Positions 9,046 to 17,347 of a DNA stretch of 64,000 bases are shown here, one piece after another. Source of the DNA: an uncultured Lachnoclostridium sp. (GTDB taxonomy: Bacteria; Bacillota; Clostridia; Lachnospirales; Lachnospiraceae). The notes beneath the pieces are model-generated. The model saw nothing but the letters and a program-made list of their open reading frames with translations, made no database searches and had not been told where the DNA came from. The stretch covers positions 186,001 to 250,000 of the forward strand of contig CAMKRZ010000001.1 of the NCBI GenBank assembly GCA_946415315.1, given 5' to 3'. Position numbers and translations under genes: made by a program. Within the stretch, counting starts at the first letter, position 1. Each line of letters starts with the position of its first letter.

Positions 9046-9107
9046 TCGCAACTTGCGGCAGGAAGTGTTTCGGCAGGTCACAAGAGGTGCTGCTGACGAA
9101 ATAGCTA

Positions 9108-9136
9108 TTGACAGTATTTTATCCAATTTGTATAAT
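9108..9136 (+). promoter_or_regulatory. Perfect-consensus sigma-A promoter
   Basis: TTGACA (9108-9113), exactly 17 bases, TATAAT (9131-9136): both boxes match the consensus without mismatch. It drives the acetyltransferase and probably the DUF1292 gene. Confidence 0.9.
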
Positions 9137-9212
9137 ATCCACGACAGCGAAAGGCGAACGGTTGCGCGTACCAAATGACCGCAACGGAGGATCCGGAAAG
9201 GAAGTAATTGCT

Positions 9213-9758
9213 TTGACACGGAAAGAATACAAAGAATTGCTCAAGTATGACCTGTATCAGGGTAAAAAGGTATCGTTTCTGAACAGAATCCGAATCAAGT
9301 ATTATGCTGCCAACACTAATTTTGTATATCTATGCAGAAAAATGTGGTATCTTCAGACGAAGGGAGCACTCGGAAAGTTGCGGGCTAAGAGGTGTTCCAT
9401 GAAAATTCTGCACAAATACGGATGTTGGATTTCCGTTAATGCGCAAGTGGGGAAAGGATTTAAAGTAGCCCATCCGGTTGGGATTGTTTTGGGAACTTGC
9501 TCGGTCGGCGAGAATTTCGCATTGTATCAGAATTCAACGATCGGGATCAAAACACGGGAAGATTGGGAACGTTCAAGAGAAGGAGCATTTGCCCGGATCG
9601 GAGATAATGTAGTAGTATATGCAAGCAGCATCATTTTAGGAGATATATCTATTTGCGATAATACACGTATCGGGGCGAATTCTCTGGTGATAAAAAGCAT
9701 TGATGAGCCAGGAACATATGTCGGCAATCCTGTACGGAAAATAAAAGAAAAAGAATAA
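9213..9758 (+). CDS. Left-handed beta-helix (hexapeptide-repeat) acetyltransferase, serine-acetyltransferase-like
   Basis: About 181 residues. TTG 9213 is chosen because GGAAAGGAAG sits 7-8 bases upstream; there is no in-frame ATG nearby. The C-terminal half has hexapeptide repeats with the CysE-like spacing: VNAQVGKGFKVAHPVGIVLG, then IGDNVVVYASSIILGD and IGANSLVIKSI, ending YVGNPVRKI. It resembles the short polysaccharide-biosynthesis O-acetyltransferases more than full-length CysE, which has a long helical N-terminus. The gene is clearly AT-richer than its neighbours with different codon use, suggesting recent transfer. The acceptor is unknown. Confidence 0.8.
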   Translation: MTRKEYKELLKYDLYQGKKVSFLNRIRIKYYAANTNFVYLCRKMWYLQTKGALGKLRAKRCSMKILHKYGCWISVNAQVGKGFKVAHPVGIVLGTCSVGENFALYQNSTIGIKTREDWERSREGAFARIGDNVVVYASSIILGDISICDNTRIGANSLVIKSIDEPGTYVGNPVRKIKEKE

Positions 9759-9776
9759 GAATCGGAGGACAGAATC

Positions 9777-10091
9777 ATGAGCGATTTCGATGAGATTTAT
9801 GATAAGGACGAAGTGACCCTGTATCTGGATGATGATACCGAGCTGAAATGCGATGTGATCGGCATTTTCCCGGGGCCCGATGACCGCGAGTACATTGCGG
9901 TGACACCGCAGAATTGGGAGGGCGACGAGGAGCCCGATGTGTATCTGTATCGTTTCTGGGAAAATCCGGAGGACGAGAACGATATCCGCATCGATGATAT
10001 CGAGACGGACGAGGAGTTCGAGGCTGCTTCGAAGGCGTACGACGAGTTCCTTGCGGACGAGTATCTGCTGGATGAAGACGAGGAAGAGTGA
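9777..10091 (+). CDS. DUF1292 acidic protein
   Basis: 104 residues, extremely acidic, with the family pattern: a short beta-rich core (VTLYLDDDTELKCDVIGIF, YIAVTPQN, VYLYRF) and an Asp/Glu-rich C-terminus. DUF1292 (YrzB-like) proteins are widespread small Firmicutes proteins of unknown role. RBS GGAGGA precedes ATG 9777. The gene sits 18 bases after the acetyltransferase and is closed by a terminator. Confidence 0.88.
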   Translation: MSDFDEIYDKDEVTLYLDDDTELKCDVIGIFPGPDDREYIAVTPQNWEGDEEPDVYLYRFWENPEDENDIRIDDIETDEEFEAASKAYDEFLADEYLLDEDEEE

Positions 10092-10117
10092 TTTGCAGCA
10101 GGCAAATGTTGAGAACC

Positions 10118-10153
10118 GCCGGAGCAGTGCACAGACATTGCTCCGGCTTTTTT
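10118..10153 (+). terminator. Rho-independent terminator after DUF1292 gene
   Basis: GCCGGAGCA (10118-10126) pairs with TGCTCCGGC (10139-10147), followed by six T. Confidence 0.92.
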
Positions 10154-10157
10154 ATGA

Positions 10158-12206
10158 TTATTTTGAATGTTTGCTGTGGATCTGCACCAACATCCCCCTT
10201 GCGCACAAACTGTACGACAATGTCTTTGGCAGCAGAAAACGGTCAAACCTAGCGCGCAGGCGGTCATTCTCAAGCGACAGGACAGTACCCTCGCCGAACT
10301 GACGGTGTGTGATGCGCGTGCCGGGGAGCAGACTGCCGACAGGCAGAAGAATTTCACCGAGGAATCCGGATGGCGGCAAATCCTTGCCGAACCGTTTCTC
10401 GGTATACATCAATATGAGCGACTCGCGGGCGCGGGTCATGGCGACGTAGAGAAGGCGGCGTTCTTCCTCGATGGTTTCGGGGAGGAGCGCCTTTTTGTGC
10501 GGCACCAGCGTCTCGTTGCAGTCACAGATGTACACGTGCTGAAACTCCAGGCCTTTGGATGCGTGAAATGTCATCAGCGCGACGCGGTTGTCCTGCGTTT
10601 CATTTTCCGAAGAGGAGCGATGGCGGGAAGCCTCGCGGTACGTTTTCTCCACGGCCTCGAACAACTGCGGTACCGTGTCGAAGGCGCGAACGGTTTCCTG
10701 AAATTCGGCGAGCGTGTCGAGCGCGTCGTCTCCGCGGGGGTTATGCTCGGTAACATGCCCGTCGTACCCGACGATCTTGCGTACGTAGTTGACTGCGGCA
10801 TACGGTGTCATCCGCGACAGCATGGAGAGGTCGTAGATCAGGCGGTCCACGTTGGTTGCCAGGTAATTCTTGCCCTCCTTTCGCGCCAGGTCACGAATCG
10901 ATTCGAGGTCGATCTCCGGGCTGCTGAGCAGGCGCCGTTCGATATAACGCTTGGGCTGGTTCGCGATCGCGAGGATGGTGCCGCGGCTTCGGTCGCCACG
11001 TGATGCGCGCAGGTATGCCAGCACGACGCGCACCTGGGGGTCGTCGTAGAGGTTCGGAAGGAACCCGCGGATGCGGTACGGTATGCCGGCGCGTCCGAGC
11101 GTGTCGCAGAGACTTCGCATCTGCAGGTTGGTGCGAAACAGCACGGCGATCTCGGAGAGGGGACAGGCCTGATTTGTGAGTGCTGTGATCTCCGAGAGAA
11201 GGAACTCATTTTCCGAAGTGACGGTATCGAAACAAAGAATGCGAACGTCGCTTCCGGACGGGCGCGAGGTGGTATGTTCCTTCTGATAGCGGACTTGGTT
11301 GTTGGCGATGAGCGCGTCCGCTGCGCAGACGATCTGCGGGGTGCTCCGATAGTTGACCGGAAGCGTGATGACGCGGCAGGAGGGCATGTCCTTCGGCATG
11401 CGCTGCATGATCTGCGGATCAGAACCACGGAAACTGTAGATCGACTGGTCATCGTCGCCGACCGCGAAGAGGTTGCCGCCCGCGCCGGTGAGAAGACGAA
11501 CGATCTCGTACTGAAGGTGATTCACGTCCTGGAACTCATCGACGAGGAGGTAGCGGTAGCGCCTGCGCCAGAAATCGAGCACGGCGGCATCCTCCGTGAG
11601 CAGTTCGCGGGTGAGCAGGAGCATGTCCTCAAAATCGACTTTTCGGCGCCTTCCGAGTTCCGCGCGGTACTGTGTAAAGGCTTTGGAAAATGCTTCTACA
11701 TCACATGTGGAAGGCTTGTATTTAAACAGTTCTACTTGTGTAGTATCAAGATCGTGACACTTGACGCGAAGGACTTCCTCATAGATGTCGCGCACGAGAG
11801 CCGGATCTTCCGCATACTCCGGGCGGATGCCGATCAGGATCTCGCTCATGAGCGAGATGGCGTCCGTCTCCCGGAGGATTGAGTCCGCGCCGAAGCCGCG
11901 GGCGTACTGCAGCATGTGAAAGAAACAGGCGTGAAATGTTCCGAAGGTGACGCCGGGGTAGAGCCGCTCCGTCAGCGTGTCAAAGCGCTGTTTCATCTCC
12001 CCGGCGGCAGCGCGAGAGAAGGTGATGACCAGAATTTGCTCAGGCGGAACAAGGCACTCTTCGATCAGGTGCCGTACGCGGTTGGTGATGACATACGTTT
12101 TGCCGGAGCCGGGACCTGCGAGAACAAGCATGGGACCGTCCTGATGACGGATCGCTTCCTCCTGGGCAGGGTTGCTCCTCGGGGTGGTGTTATTCGATTG
12201 TGCCAT
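10158..12206 (-). CDS. UvrD/PcrA-type superfamily 1 DNA helicase
   Basis: 682 residues. Walker A is GPGSGKT at residues 31-37, Walker B/motif II is LLVDEFQDVNHLQ, motif III GDDDQSIYSFRGSD, motif IV YRSTP and motif VI VAMTRARESL. The C-terminus (HRQFGEGTVLSL) has the small beta domain seen in PcrA-like helicases. It is a 3'-5' ATP-dependent helicase for repair or replication restart. At 682 residues it is shorter than typical PcrA (about 720-740), so it may be a paralogue. ATG 12206 is preceded by GAGGT. It lies downstream of gltX on the same strand with a weak hairpin between. Confidence 0.9.
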   Translation of the reverse strand: MAQSNNTTPRSNPAQEEAIRHQDGPMLVLAGPGSGKTYVITNRVRHLIEECLVPPEQILVITFSRAAAGEMKQRFDTLTERLYPGVTFGTFHACFFHMLQYARGFGADSILRETDAISLMSEILIGIRPEYAEDPALVRDIYEEVLRVKCHDLDTTQVELFKYKPSTCDVEAFSKAFTQYRAELGRRRKVDFEDMLLLTRELLTEDAAVLDFWRRRYRYLLVDEFQDVNHLQYEIVRLLTGAGGNLFAVGDDDQSIYSFRGSDPQIMQRMPKDMPSCRVITLPVNYRSTPQIVCAADALIANNQVRYQKEHTTSRPSGSDVRILCFDTVTSENEFLLSEITALTNQACPLSEIAVLFRTNLQMRSLCDTLGRAGIPYRIRGFLPNLYDDPQVRVVLAYLRASRGDRSRGTILAIANQPKRYIERRLLSSPEIDLESIRDLARKEGKNYLATNVDRLIYDLSMLSRMTPYAAVNYVRKIVGYDGHVTEHNPRGDDALDTLAEFQETVRAFDTVPQLFEAVEKTYREASRHRSSSENETQDNRVALMTFHASKGLEFQHVYICDCNETLVPHKKALLPETIEEERRLLYVAMTRARESLILMYTEKRFGKDLPPSGFLGEILLPVGSLLPGTRITHRQFGEGTVLSLENDRLRARFDRFLLPKTLSYSLCARGMLVQIHSKHSK

Positions 12207-12314
12207 GGGAATACCTCGTAGTTGCCGGAAACGGCAGAATTTATGAACGATATGAGAGTAGAAAAGATGTTGAGAAAACGCCGATGAATTCAGCTTTTGG
12301 AAGAAAGAATATCC

Positions 12315-12335
12315 GGGGCAGCAGGACGCTGCCCC
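12315..12335 (-). terminator. GC hairpin between gltX and the UvrD-type helicase
   Basis: GGGGCAGC (12315-12322) and GCTGCCCC (12328-12335), 5-base loop. Read on the minus strand it is followed by GGATATTCTTT, a poor T-tract, so it may be a weak terminator of gltX. The rest of 12207-12424 shows nothing clear. Confidence 0.45.
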
Positions 12336-12424
12336 GTTGCTGTCAGAAAATGTGAAGTGAAGAAATGCGCGGTCAAATGAGAGCTTGCCGGATGCCTTGC
12401 CTTACAACAGACAATTCACCGAAA

Positions 12425-13894
12425 TCACTCTGCCGAGACTGTTGCAGCCAGCTTCTCGATACCGATGCGCACGCGGCGAAGACTCTCGTCCTTGCCGAGG
12501 ATCTCCATAATCTCGTAAGCGCCGCCGGGCGTCATTTGCTTGCCGGAGACGGCGGTGCGCAGAGGCCAGAGGCAGACGCCGTTCTTGATCTCTTTCTCGG
12601 CGACATAGTCCATGCAGAGTTTCTCAAGACCTGCGTAGGAGTAGTCATCAAGCGCCTCCAGACGGGGCAGAAGATCGCGGAGAACATTGAGCGCGATCTC
12701 GGAGTTTGTCTTCATTTTCTTGTGCGTGTACATCTCGATGTCGTAGTCCGGAAGCTCCTCGAAGAAATCGATCTTCTCGGCGATGTCCGTGAACGTTTCG
12801 ATACGCGTCTTGACGAGGTCGGCGATTTTCCGAAGATCGCAGTCGCGCTTTACAACCTCGCGGATGTAGGGAAGCGCGAACTCGTAGTAGCGCTCGTTGT
12901 CCATGTTCTTGATGTACTCGCCGTTCATCCAGCGAAGCTTTGTCATGTCAAACACGGCGGGGGACTTGCTGATGTGGTGGTAGTCGAATCTCTCAATCAG
13001 CTCCTGCAGGGACATGATCTCGGTGTTATCCTCCGGGCTCCAGCCGAGAAGCGCGATGAAGTTGATGATCGCCTCAGGCACGAATCCCTGCTCGAGAAGA
13101 TCCTCGAACGAGGAATGGCCGCTTCTCTTGGCGAGCTTCTGATGCTCCTCGTTGGTGATAAGCGGGCAGTGGATGTACACCGGCTCCTCCCAGCCGAACG
13201 CGTTGTAGAGTCGCGTGTACTTCGGCGTCGAGGAAAGGTACTCGTTGCCGCGCACGACGTGCGTGATGCCCATCAGATGGTCGTCGACGACGTTCGCAAA
13301 ATTGTAGGTCGGATAGCCGTCGCTCTTGATCAGGATCATATCGTCGAGCTCATCGTTGTCGACGGTGATGTCGCCATAGTTGGCGTCGGTAAATGTGGTC
13401 GTTCCCTCAGCGGGAATGTTCTGGCGGATGACGAACGGCATGCCTGCTGCGAGATTGGCCTCGATCTCCTCCTTGGAGAGCGACAGGCAGTGCTTGTCGT
13501 ATTTCGTGATCTCTTTACCCTCGCTGTCCACGACGCCCTTCAGCGAATCCAGGCGCTCCTTGGTACAGAAGCAGTAGTACGCCTCGCCTTTCTCAATCAG
13601 CTTCTTCGCGTACTCCATGTAGAGACCGGTCTTCACGCGGTCACTCTGCACATAGGGGCCGACGCCCTTGTCCTTGTCCGGACCCTCGTCGTGCTCCAGA
13701 CCGGCCTTCTCCATCGTGCGGTATATGATGTCGACGGCACCTTCCACATAGCGCTCCTGGTCCGTGTCCTCGATTCGTAAAATGAAATCGCCGCCCTCAT
13801 GCTTTGCGGTCAGGTACTCGTACAGCGCGGTACGAAGGTTACCGACATGCATGCGGCCCGTGGGGCTGGGGGCGAAACGTGTTCTGATCTTCAT
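12425..13894 (-). CDS. gltX: Glutamyl-tRNA synthetase
   Basis: 489 residues, the normal length for bacterial GluRS. The class I start [22 protein letters not shown] contains the HIGH-type signature HVGN (16-19). The KMSKS-type loop reads KLAKRSG, a mild departure from the usual KLSKRHG. It charges tRNA-Glu (and, in many Firmicutes, tRNA-Gln for later amidation). Start ATG 13894 follows GAGGTAGCACC. The promoter at 13933-13961 lies back-to-back with that of the response-regulator gene. Confidence 0.95.
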   Translation of the reverse strand: MKIRTRFAPSPTGRMHVGNLRTALYEYLTAKHEGGDFILRIEDTDQERYVEGAVDIIYRTMEKAGLEHDEGPDKDKGVGPYVQSDRVKTGLYMEYAKKLIEKGEAYYCFCTKERLDSLKGVVDSEGKEITKYDKHCLSLSKEEIEANLAAGMPFVIRQNIPAEGTTTFTDANYGDITVDNDELDDMILIKSDGYPTYNFANVVDDHLMGITHVVRGNEYLSSTPKYTRLYNAFGWEEPVYIHCPLITNEEHQKLAKRSGHSSFEDLLEQGFVPEAIINFIALLGWSPEDNTEIMSLQELIERFDYHHISKSPAVFDMTKLRWMNGEYIKNMDNERYYEFALPYIREVVKRDCDLRKIADLVKTRIETFTDIAEKIDFFEELPDYDIEMYTHKKMKTNSEIALNVLRDLLPRLEALDDYSYAGLEKLCMDYVAEKEIKNGVCLWPLRTAVSGKQMTPGGAYEIMEILGKDESLRRVRIGIEKLAATVSAE

Positions 13895-13932
13895 GGTGCT
13901 ACCTCACAAGGTTTTAGTTTAATGTGTCCACA

Positions 13933-13961
13933 ATCTTACAGCCCGCGAGAGGATTTGTCAA
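13933..13961 (-). promoter_or_regulatory. gltX promoter
   Basis: Minus strand: perfect TTGACA (plus 13956-13961), 17-base spacer, TAAGAT (plus 13933-13938). No T-box leader lies between it and the start. Confidence 0.75.
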
Positions 13962-14017
13962 TATATGCGGCGGTATAACTGTGAGTCCGTGGGGAGAGTT
14001 TTCCGGCTCACTTTTCG

Positions 14018-14046
14018 TTGCCTGAAACCGCTCTTCATGGTATGAT
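14018..14046 (+). promoter_or_regulatory. Promoter of the two-component operon
   Basis: TTGCCT (14018-14023), 17-base spacer, TATGAT (14041-14046), 35 bases before the response-regulator ATG. Confidence 0.65.
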
Positions 14047-14080
14047 AGCAGAGTACAGAGGAAGAAGGAGCGTGTACCTT

Positions 14081-14869
14081 ATGCATTACCAGTGTTTGAT
14101 CGTGGACGATGAGACCGATCTTGCGAAAATGACCGCCGAGTATTTTCAGATGTTTGATGTGGCGACGGCGGTTGTGGACAGCGCGGCGGCATGCTACGAG
14201 TTTTTTGCAGACAATACGGCGGAGCTGATCCTTTTGGACATCAATCTGGGGGACGGGTCCGGCTTTTCGGTGTGCCGGAAACTCCGCGAGGAATACAATC
14301 TTCCGATTCTGTTCATCAGCGCCCGCCAGAGCGACGACGATGTGCTCGCGGCGCTCTCCATCGGCGGCGACGACTACATCAAGAAGCCGTACAGCCTGTC
14401 GGTGCTTCTTGCCAAAGTGAAGGTCAACCTGAAGCGGGTCGGAGAGCTGAAGGCTGCGCAGGCAGCGGAGAAGGCTCTTTCGGAAAATGCGGGCAGGTCC
14501 GCGGGGCAGTCCGTCGGCGCCAAGCAGGAGGGCAGCACGGTGGACGGTACGAACGGTGCGGGAGCACCCGGCGGAAACGCAGAACCCTCGCTGCTGGAAC
14601 TGGATCCGGCAACCATGTCGGTGCTGCGACGCGGCGAGAGAATCCCGCTGAAGGCCAAGGAGTTCGCGCTTCTGACATGCCTGTATAACCATCGGAACAC
14701 GATCGTCACGAAGGAAGTTCTGTTCGAGGAAGTCTGGGGCGACGCCTTCTACGGAGACGGAACGCTCAACGTGCACATCCGGAAACTGCGTGAGAAACTG
14801 GAGGACGACCCGAACGCACCGACGCTGATCAAGACCGTGTGGGGAACGGGATACATACTGGAAATCTGA
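14081..14869 (+). CDS. OmpR/PhoB-family response regulator
   Basis: 263 residues from ATG 14081 (GGAG about 10 bases upstream; an in-frame GTG at 14072 is too close to it). Receiver domain residues 1-118: acidic pair D10/E11, phosphoacceptor D53 in LLDINLGDG, and the conserved Lys in DDYIKKPYS. A low-complexity Gly/Ala/Ser linker of about 50 residues is unusually long. The C-terminal winged helix (LKAKEFALLTCLYNH to KTVWGTGYIL) binds DNA. The histidine kinase follows after 17 bases and is the obvious partner. Target genes are unknown. Confidence 0.93.
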   Translation: MHYQCLIVDDETDLAKMTAEYFQMFDVATAVVDSAAACYEFFADNTAELILLDINLGDGSGFSVCRKLREEYNLPILFISARQSDDDVLAALSIGGDDYIKKPYSLSVLLAKVKVNLKRVGELKAAQAAEKALSENAGRSAGQSVGAKQEGSTVDGTNGAGAPGGNAEPSLLELDPATMSVLRRGERIPLKAKEFALLTCLYNHRNTIVTKEVLFEEVWGDAFYGDGTLNVHIRKLREKLEDDPNAPTLIKTVWGTGYILEI

Positions 14870-14886
14870 TGTGAGAGAATAAACGC

Positions 14887-16236
14887 ATGAAGAAACTGCT
14901 GATACTATATGTGATCATCATGCTGGCGGCTCTGGTACTGCTTTTTAAGATGTCCGCGGAAGAGACGAGCAGCAAGCGCGACATGGTCGCGTACAACGAC
15001 CGGCTGCACAATGCCTATGATGCCTATCTCGCCGGGCACAGCGCGGCGGAGATCGAGGCGCAGTGCGGATGCATCCTTCTGCTGGAACCGAACCAGGCAG
15101 AATTGACGCGACTGTATGCGGAATACGCGCTGGTGATGGATTTTGCGCCGGAAGGGGAGCCCATCGGCAAGATCGCGTGGCGCGATGTCAGGGAACAAAA
15201 CGAGGCAGGAAAAAACTCGTTCCGGACAACTGCTCTTATTTTCTGGGGTGTTATGCTCGTGCTGGGACTTGCGCTGTTGCTGGCGGTCGACCGCTATCTG
15301 CTTCGTCCGAACAGGGAAATGCGCGCTTACGCTGGCGAGATCGCGAAGGGGAATTTAGATGTTCCTCTGCCGATCCGCAGAAACAATCCGTTCGGAAATC
15401 TGACGGAAAGCTTTGACCTCATGCGCGAGGAGCTGCGCGCTTCGAAGGAGCGCGAGGCGGAGGCGGAGAAGGCGAAGAAGGAACTTGTGGCAGAACTGGC
15501 GCACGATATCAAGACGCCGGTGGCGACGATCCGTGCAACATGTGAAGTGTTGGAACTGCGACAGCAGCGGAGGATCGATCGGCTTACCGCGGTCGATAGC
15601 GAGGAGACTACCGACCCTGACAGCCTTCGGAGAGCCGCGGATGACGCGCGCGAGGCGTCCGTCGCGGAGGCGCGGGACGTTCTCGAGAAGGCCCGGACGA
15701 TCGGACACAAGACGGAGACGATCCAGCAGCTGATGGACAACGTGTTCACGGCGACACTCGAGGAGCTCGACCATATTGAGGTGAATCCGGCGGAGGAGAA
15801 CTCCACGATCATCGAGGAGTATTTTCGAAACCTGCGCAACTACGGCAACATCATTCTGGAAAATGAGATCCCGTCCTGCCTGGTCTACATGGACCGGCTG
15901 AGGATGGAGCAGGTCATCGACAACGTGGTCGGGAACTCGCACAAATACGCCGGCACGGACATTCATGTCCGGTTTGACGAAACCGTGCGGAAGGACAGGG
16001 ACGGCGCCGGAGCGTCGTATATCGTGATCTGCATTCGGGACGACGGACCGGGCGCTCCGGAGGAGGAACTCCCACTTCTGATGAGCAAGTACTACCGAGG
16101 GAGCACAGCGAAGGACAAGGCGGGCTTCGGCATGGGTCTGTACCTCGTGCGCTCTTACATGGAGAAGCAGGGCGGCGGTGCGGAAATCTACAACGACAAC
16201 GGGTTTGTCGTAACCTTATATCTTCGGAAGGTTTGA
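14887..16236 (+). CDS. Membrane sensor histidine kinase
   Basis: 449 residues. A membrane helix at about 5-22, an extracytoplasmic segment of about 90 residues and a second helix at about 117-137 are followed by a HAMP-like linker. The dimerisation helix has the phosphoacceptor H206 in LAHDIKTP. The ATPase domain shows NVVGNSHKYAG (N box), DDGPG (G1) and GFGMGLYLV (G2). An acidic insert of about 40 residues separates the two DHp helices, longer than usual. It should phosphorylate the regulator encoded just upstream. The nudC-like gene starts one base after its stop. Confidence 0.92.
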   Translation: MKKLLILYVIIMLAALVLLFKMSAEETSSKRDMVAYNDRLHNAYDAYLAGHSAAEIEAQCGCILLLEPNQAELTRLYAEYALVMDFAPEGEPIGKIAWRDVREQNEAGKNSFRTTALIFWGVMLVLGLALLLAVDRYLLRPNREMRAYAGEIAKGNLDVPLPIRRNNPFGNLTESFDLMREELRASKEREAEAEKAKKELVAELAHDIKTPVATIRATCEVLELRQQRRIDRLTAVDSEETTDPDSLRRAADDAREASVAEARDVLEKARTIGHKTETIQQLMDNVFTATLEELDHIEVNPAEENSTIIEEYFRNLRNYGNIILENEIPSCLVYMDRLRMEQVIDNVVGNSHKYAGTDIHVRFDETVRKDRDGAGASYIVICIRDDGPGAPEEELPLLMSKYYRGSTAKDKAGFGMGLYLVRSYMEKQGGGAEIYNDNGFVVTLYLRKV

Positions 16237-16237
16237 T

Positions 16238-17077
16238 ATGATACAGGACATTTTCCCCAGCAAACTGGATAACCATTACGTCGATGAGACGGCCACGGAG
16301 CAGGACTTCGTGATGCGGATCGACGGGGACGGACGTCTGCTTGTGAAGATCGAGGACGGGCAGATCACGTTCCCGACCGGCGCACAGATCTCCGGCGACA
16401 GGGCGGCCTATCTGTTCTCCGTCGACGAGGCAAAGTATTTTCTGGAAGGCGGTCGGAAGGGCGGTCTCCTGCAGAACGGGGAGAACCCGGACGGATATGA
16501 ATTCCGGTCGCTTCGGGAGTTGCGAGATTCGTGTGCCGGCAAGGAACTTCTGGTCGCGTTCACCGCGTACCACCTGTGGAAATGGTACCGCGACAGCCGG
16601 TTCTGCGGGCGCTGCGGCACGGCGACGGAGCATGACCCCAACGAGCGGGCGATGCGTTGCCCGGAGTGCGGCAACGTCATTTATCCGCGCATCAATCCGG
16701 CGGTGATCGTCGGCGTGATCAAAGGGGACTCCATCCTGATCACCCGCTACCGCACCGGCTACGGCCACAATGCGCTCGTGGCGGGTTTTACGGAGATCGG
16801 GGAGACGCTCGAGGAGACCGTGAAGCGCGAGGTGATGGAGGAGACCGGTGTCAGTGTGAAGAACATTCGCTACTACAAGTCGCAGCCGTGGGGGATGGCA
16901 CAGGATATCCTGGTCGGCTTCTACTGCGATGCGGACGGGGACGCCCGGATTCGGATGGATGCGAATGAACTTCGCTATGCGGAGTGGGTGAAACGGGAGG
17001 ATGTAGTACTCCAACCGAACAATTTAAGCCTTACAAACGAGATGATGAGGATGTTCCGGGACGGGGAAATGGCGTGA
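16238..17077 (+). CDS. nudC: NudC-type NAD(H) pyrophosphatase / RNA decapping Nudix hydrolase
   Basis: 279 residues. N-terminal domain, zinc ribbon CGRCG/CPECG (about residues 125-147), then the Nudix box (GFTEIGETLEETVKREVMEETG). The family splits NADH to NMNH and AMP and removes NAD caps from RNA. The specificity motif, normally SQPWPFP-S, reads SQPWGMAQD here, so substrate preference may differ. ATG 16238 is one base past the kinase stop, indicating translational coupling within the two-component operon. Confidence 0.87.
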   Translation: MIQDIFPSKLDNHYVDETATEQDFVMRIDGDGRLLVKIEDGQITFPTGAQISGDRAAYLFSVDEAKYFLEGGRKGGLLQNGENPDGYEFRSLRELRDSCAGKELLVAFTAYHLWKWYRDSRFCGRCGTATEHDPNERAMRCPECGNVIYPRINPAVIVGVIKGDSILITRYRTGYGHNALVAGFTEIGETLEETVKREVMEETGVSVKNIRYYKSQPWGMAQDILVGFYCDADGDARIRMDANELRYAEWVKREDVVLQPNNLSLTNEMMRMFRDGEMA

Positions 17078-17162
17078 TATCTTGCATTTTCACGGAAAAT
17101 CAATCTGAAACGGGCGTCTGAGGGTGATGGAATCACAGACCGGAAAGAAAAAACATCGTATT

Positions 17163-17200
17163 TTACCCCACAGTGGTATATAATCTATACTGTGGGGTAA
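17163..17200. promoter_or_regulatory. 12-bp inverted repeat enclosing a -10 box (operator or terminator)
   Basis: Arms TTACCCCACAGT (17163-17174) and ACTGTGGGGTAA (17189-17200) are perfect. The 14-base loop contains TATAAT (17179-17184). The 3' side is T-rich (TTCTTATTTT), so it could terminate the kinase-nudC transcript; the embedded TATAAT also fits an operator over the FIST-EAL promoter. The matching -35 (TCGTAT) is poor. Confidence 0.6.
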
Positions 17201-17347
17201 TTCTTATTTTGAGACCGCGGGGGATACAGAGCGATTCGCGGGAAAACAGGAATAGGACTGTGCCGTGCTTGAGCGGGATCGGAGTTTTCAGATCGATCGG
17301 ATGCACGGCGTTCCCGGCAGTGCCGGGAGAGGAGGGAAAGCAGCAGT

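Noticed and set aside
12365-13780. 471-codon plus-strand frame opposite gltX
   Set aside because: gltX on the minus strand has full synthetase motifs; the antisense product matches no domain.
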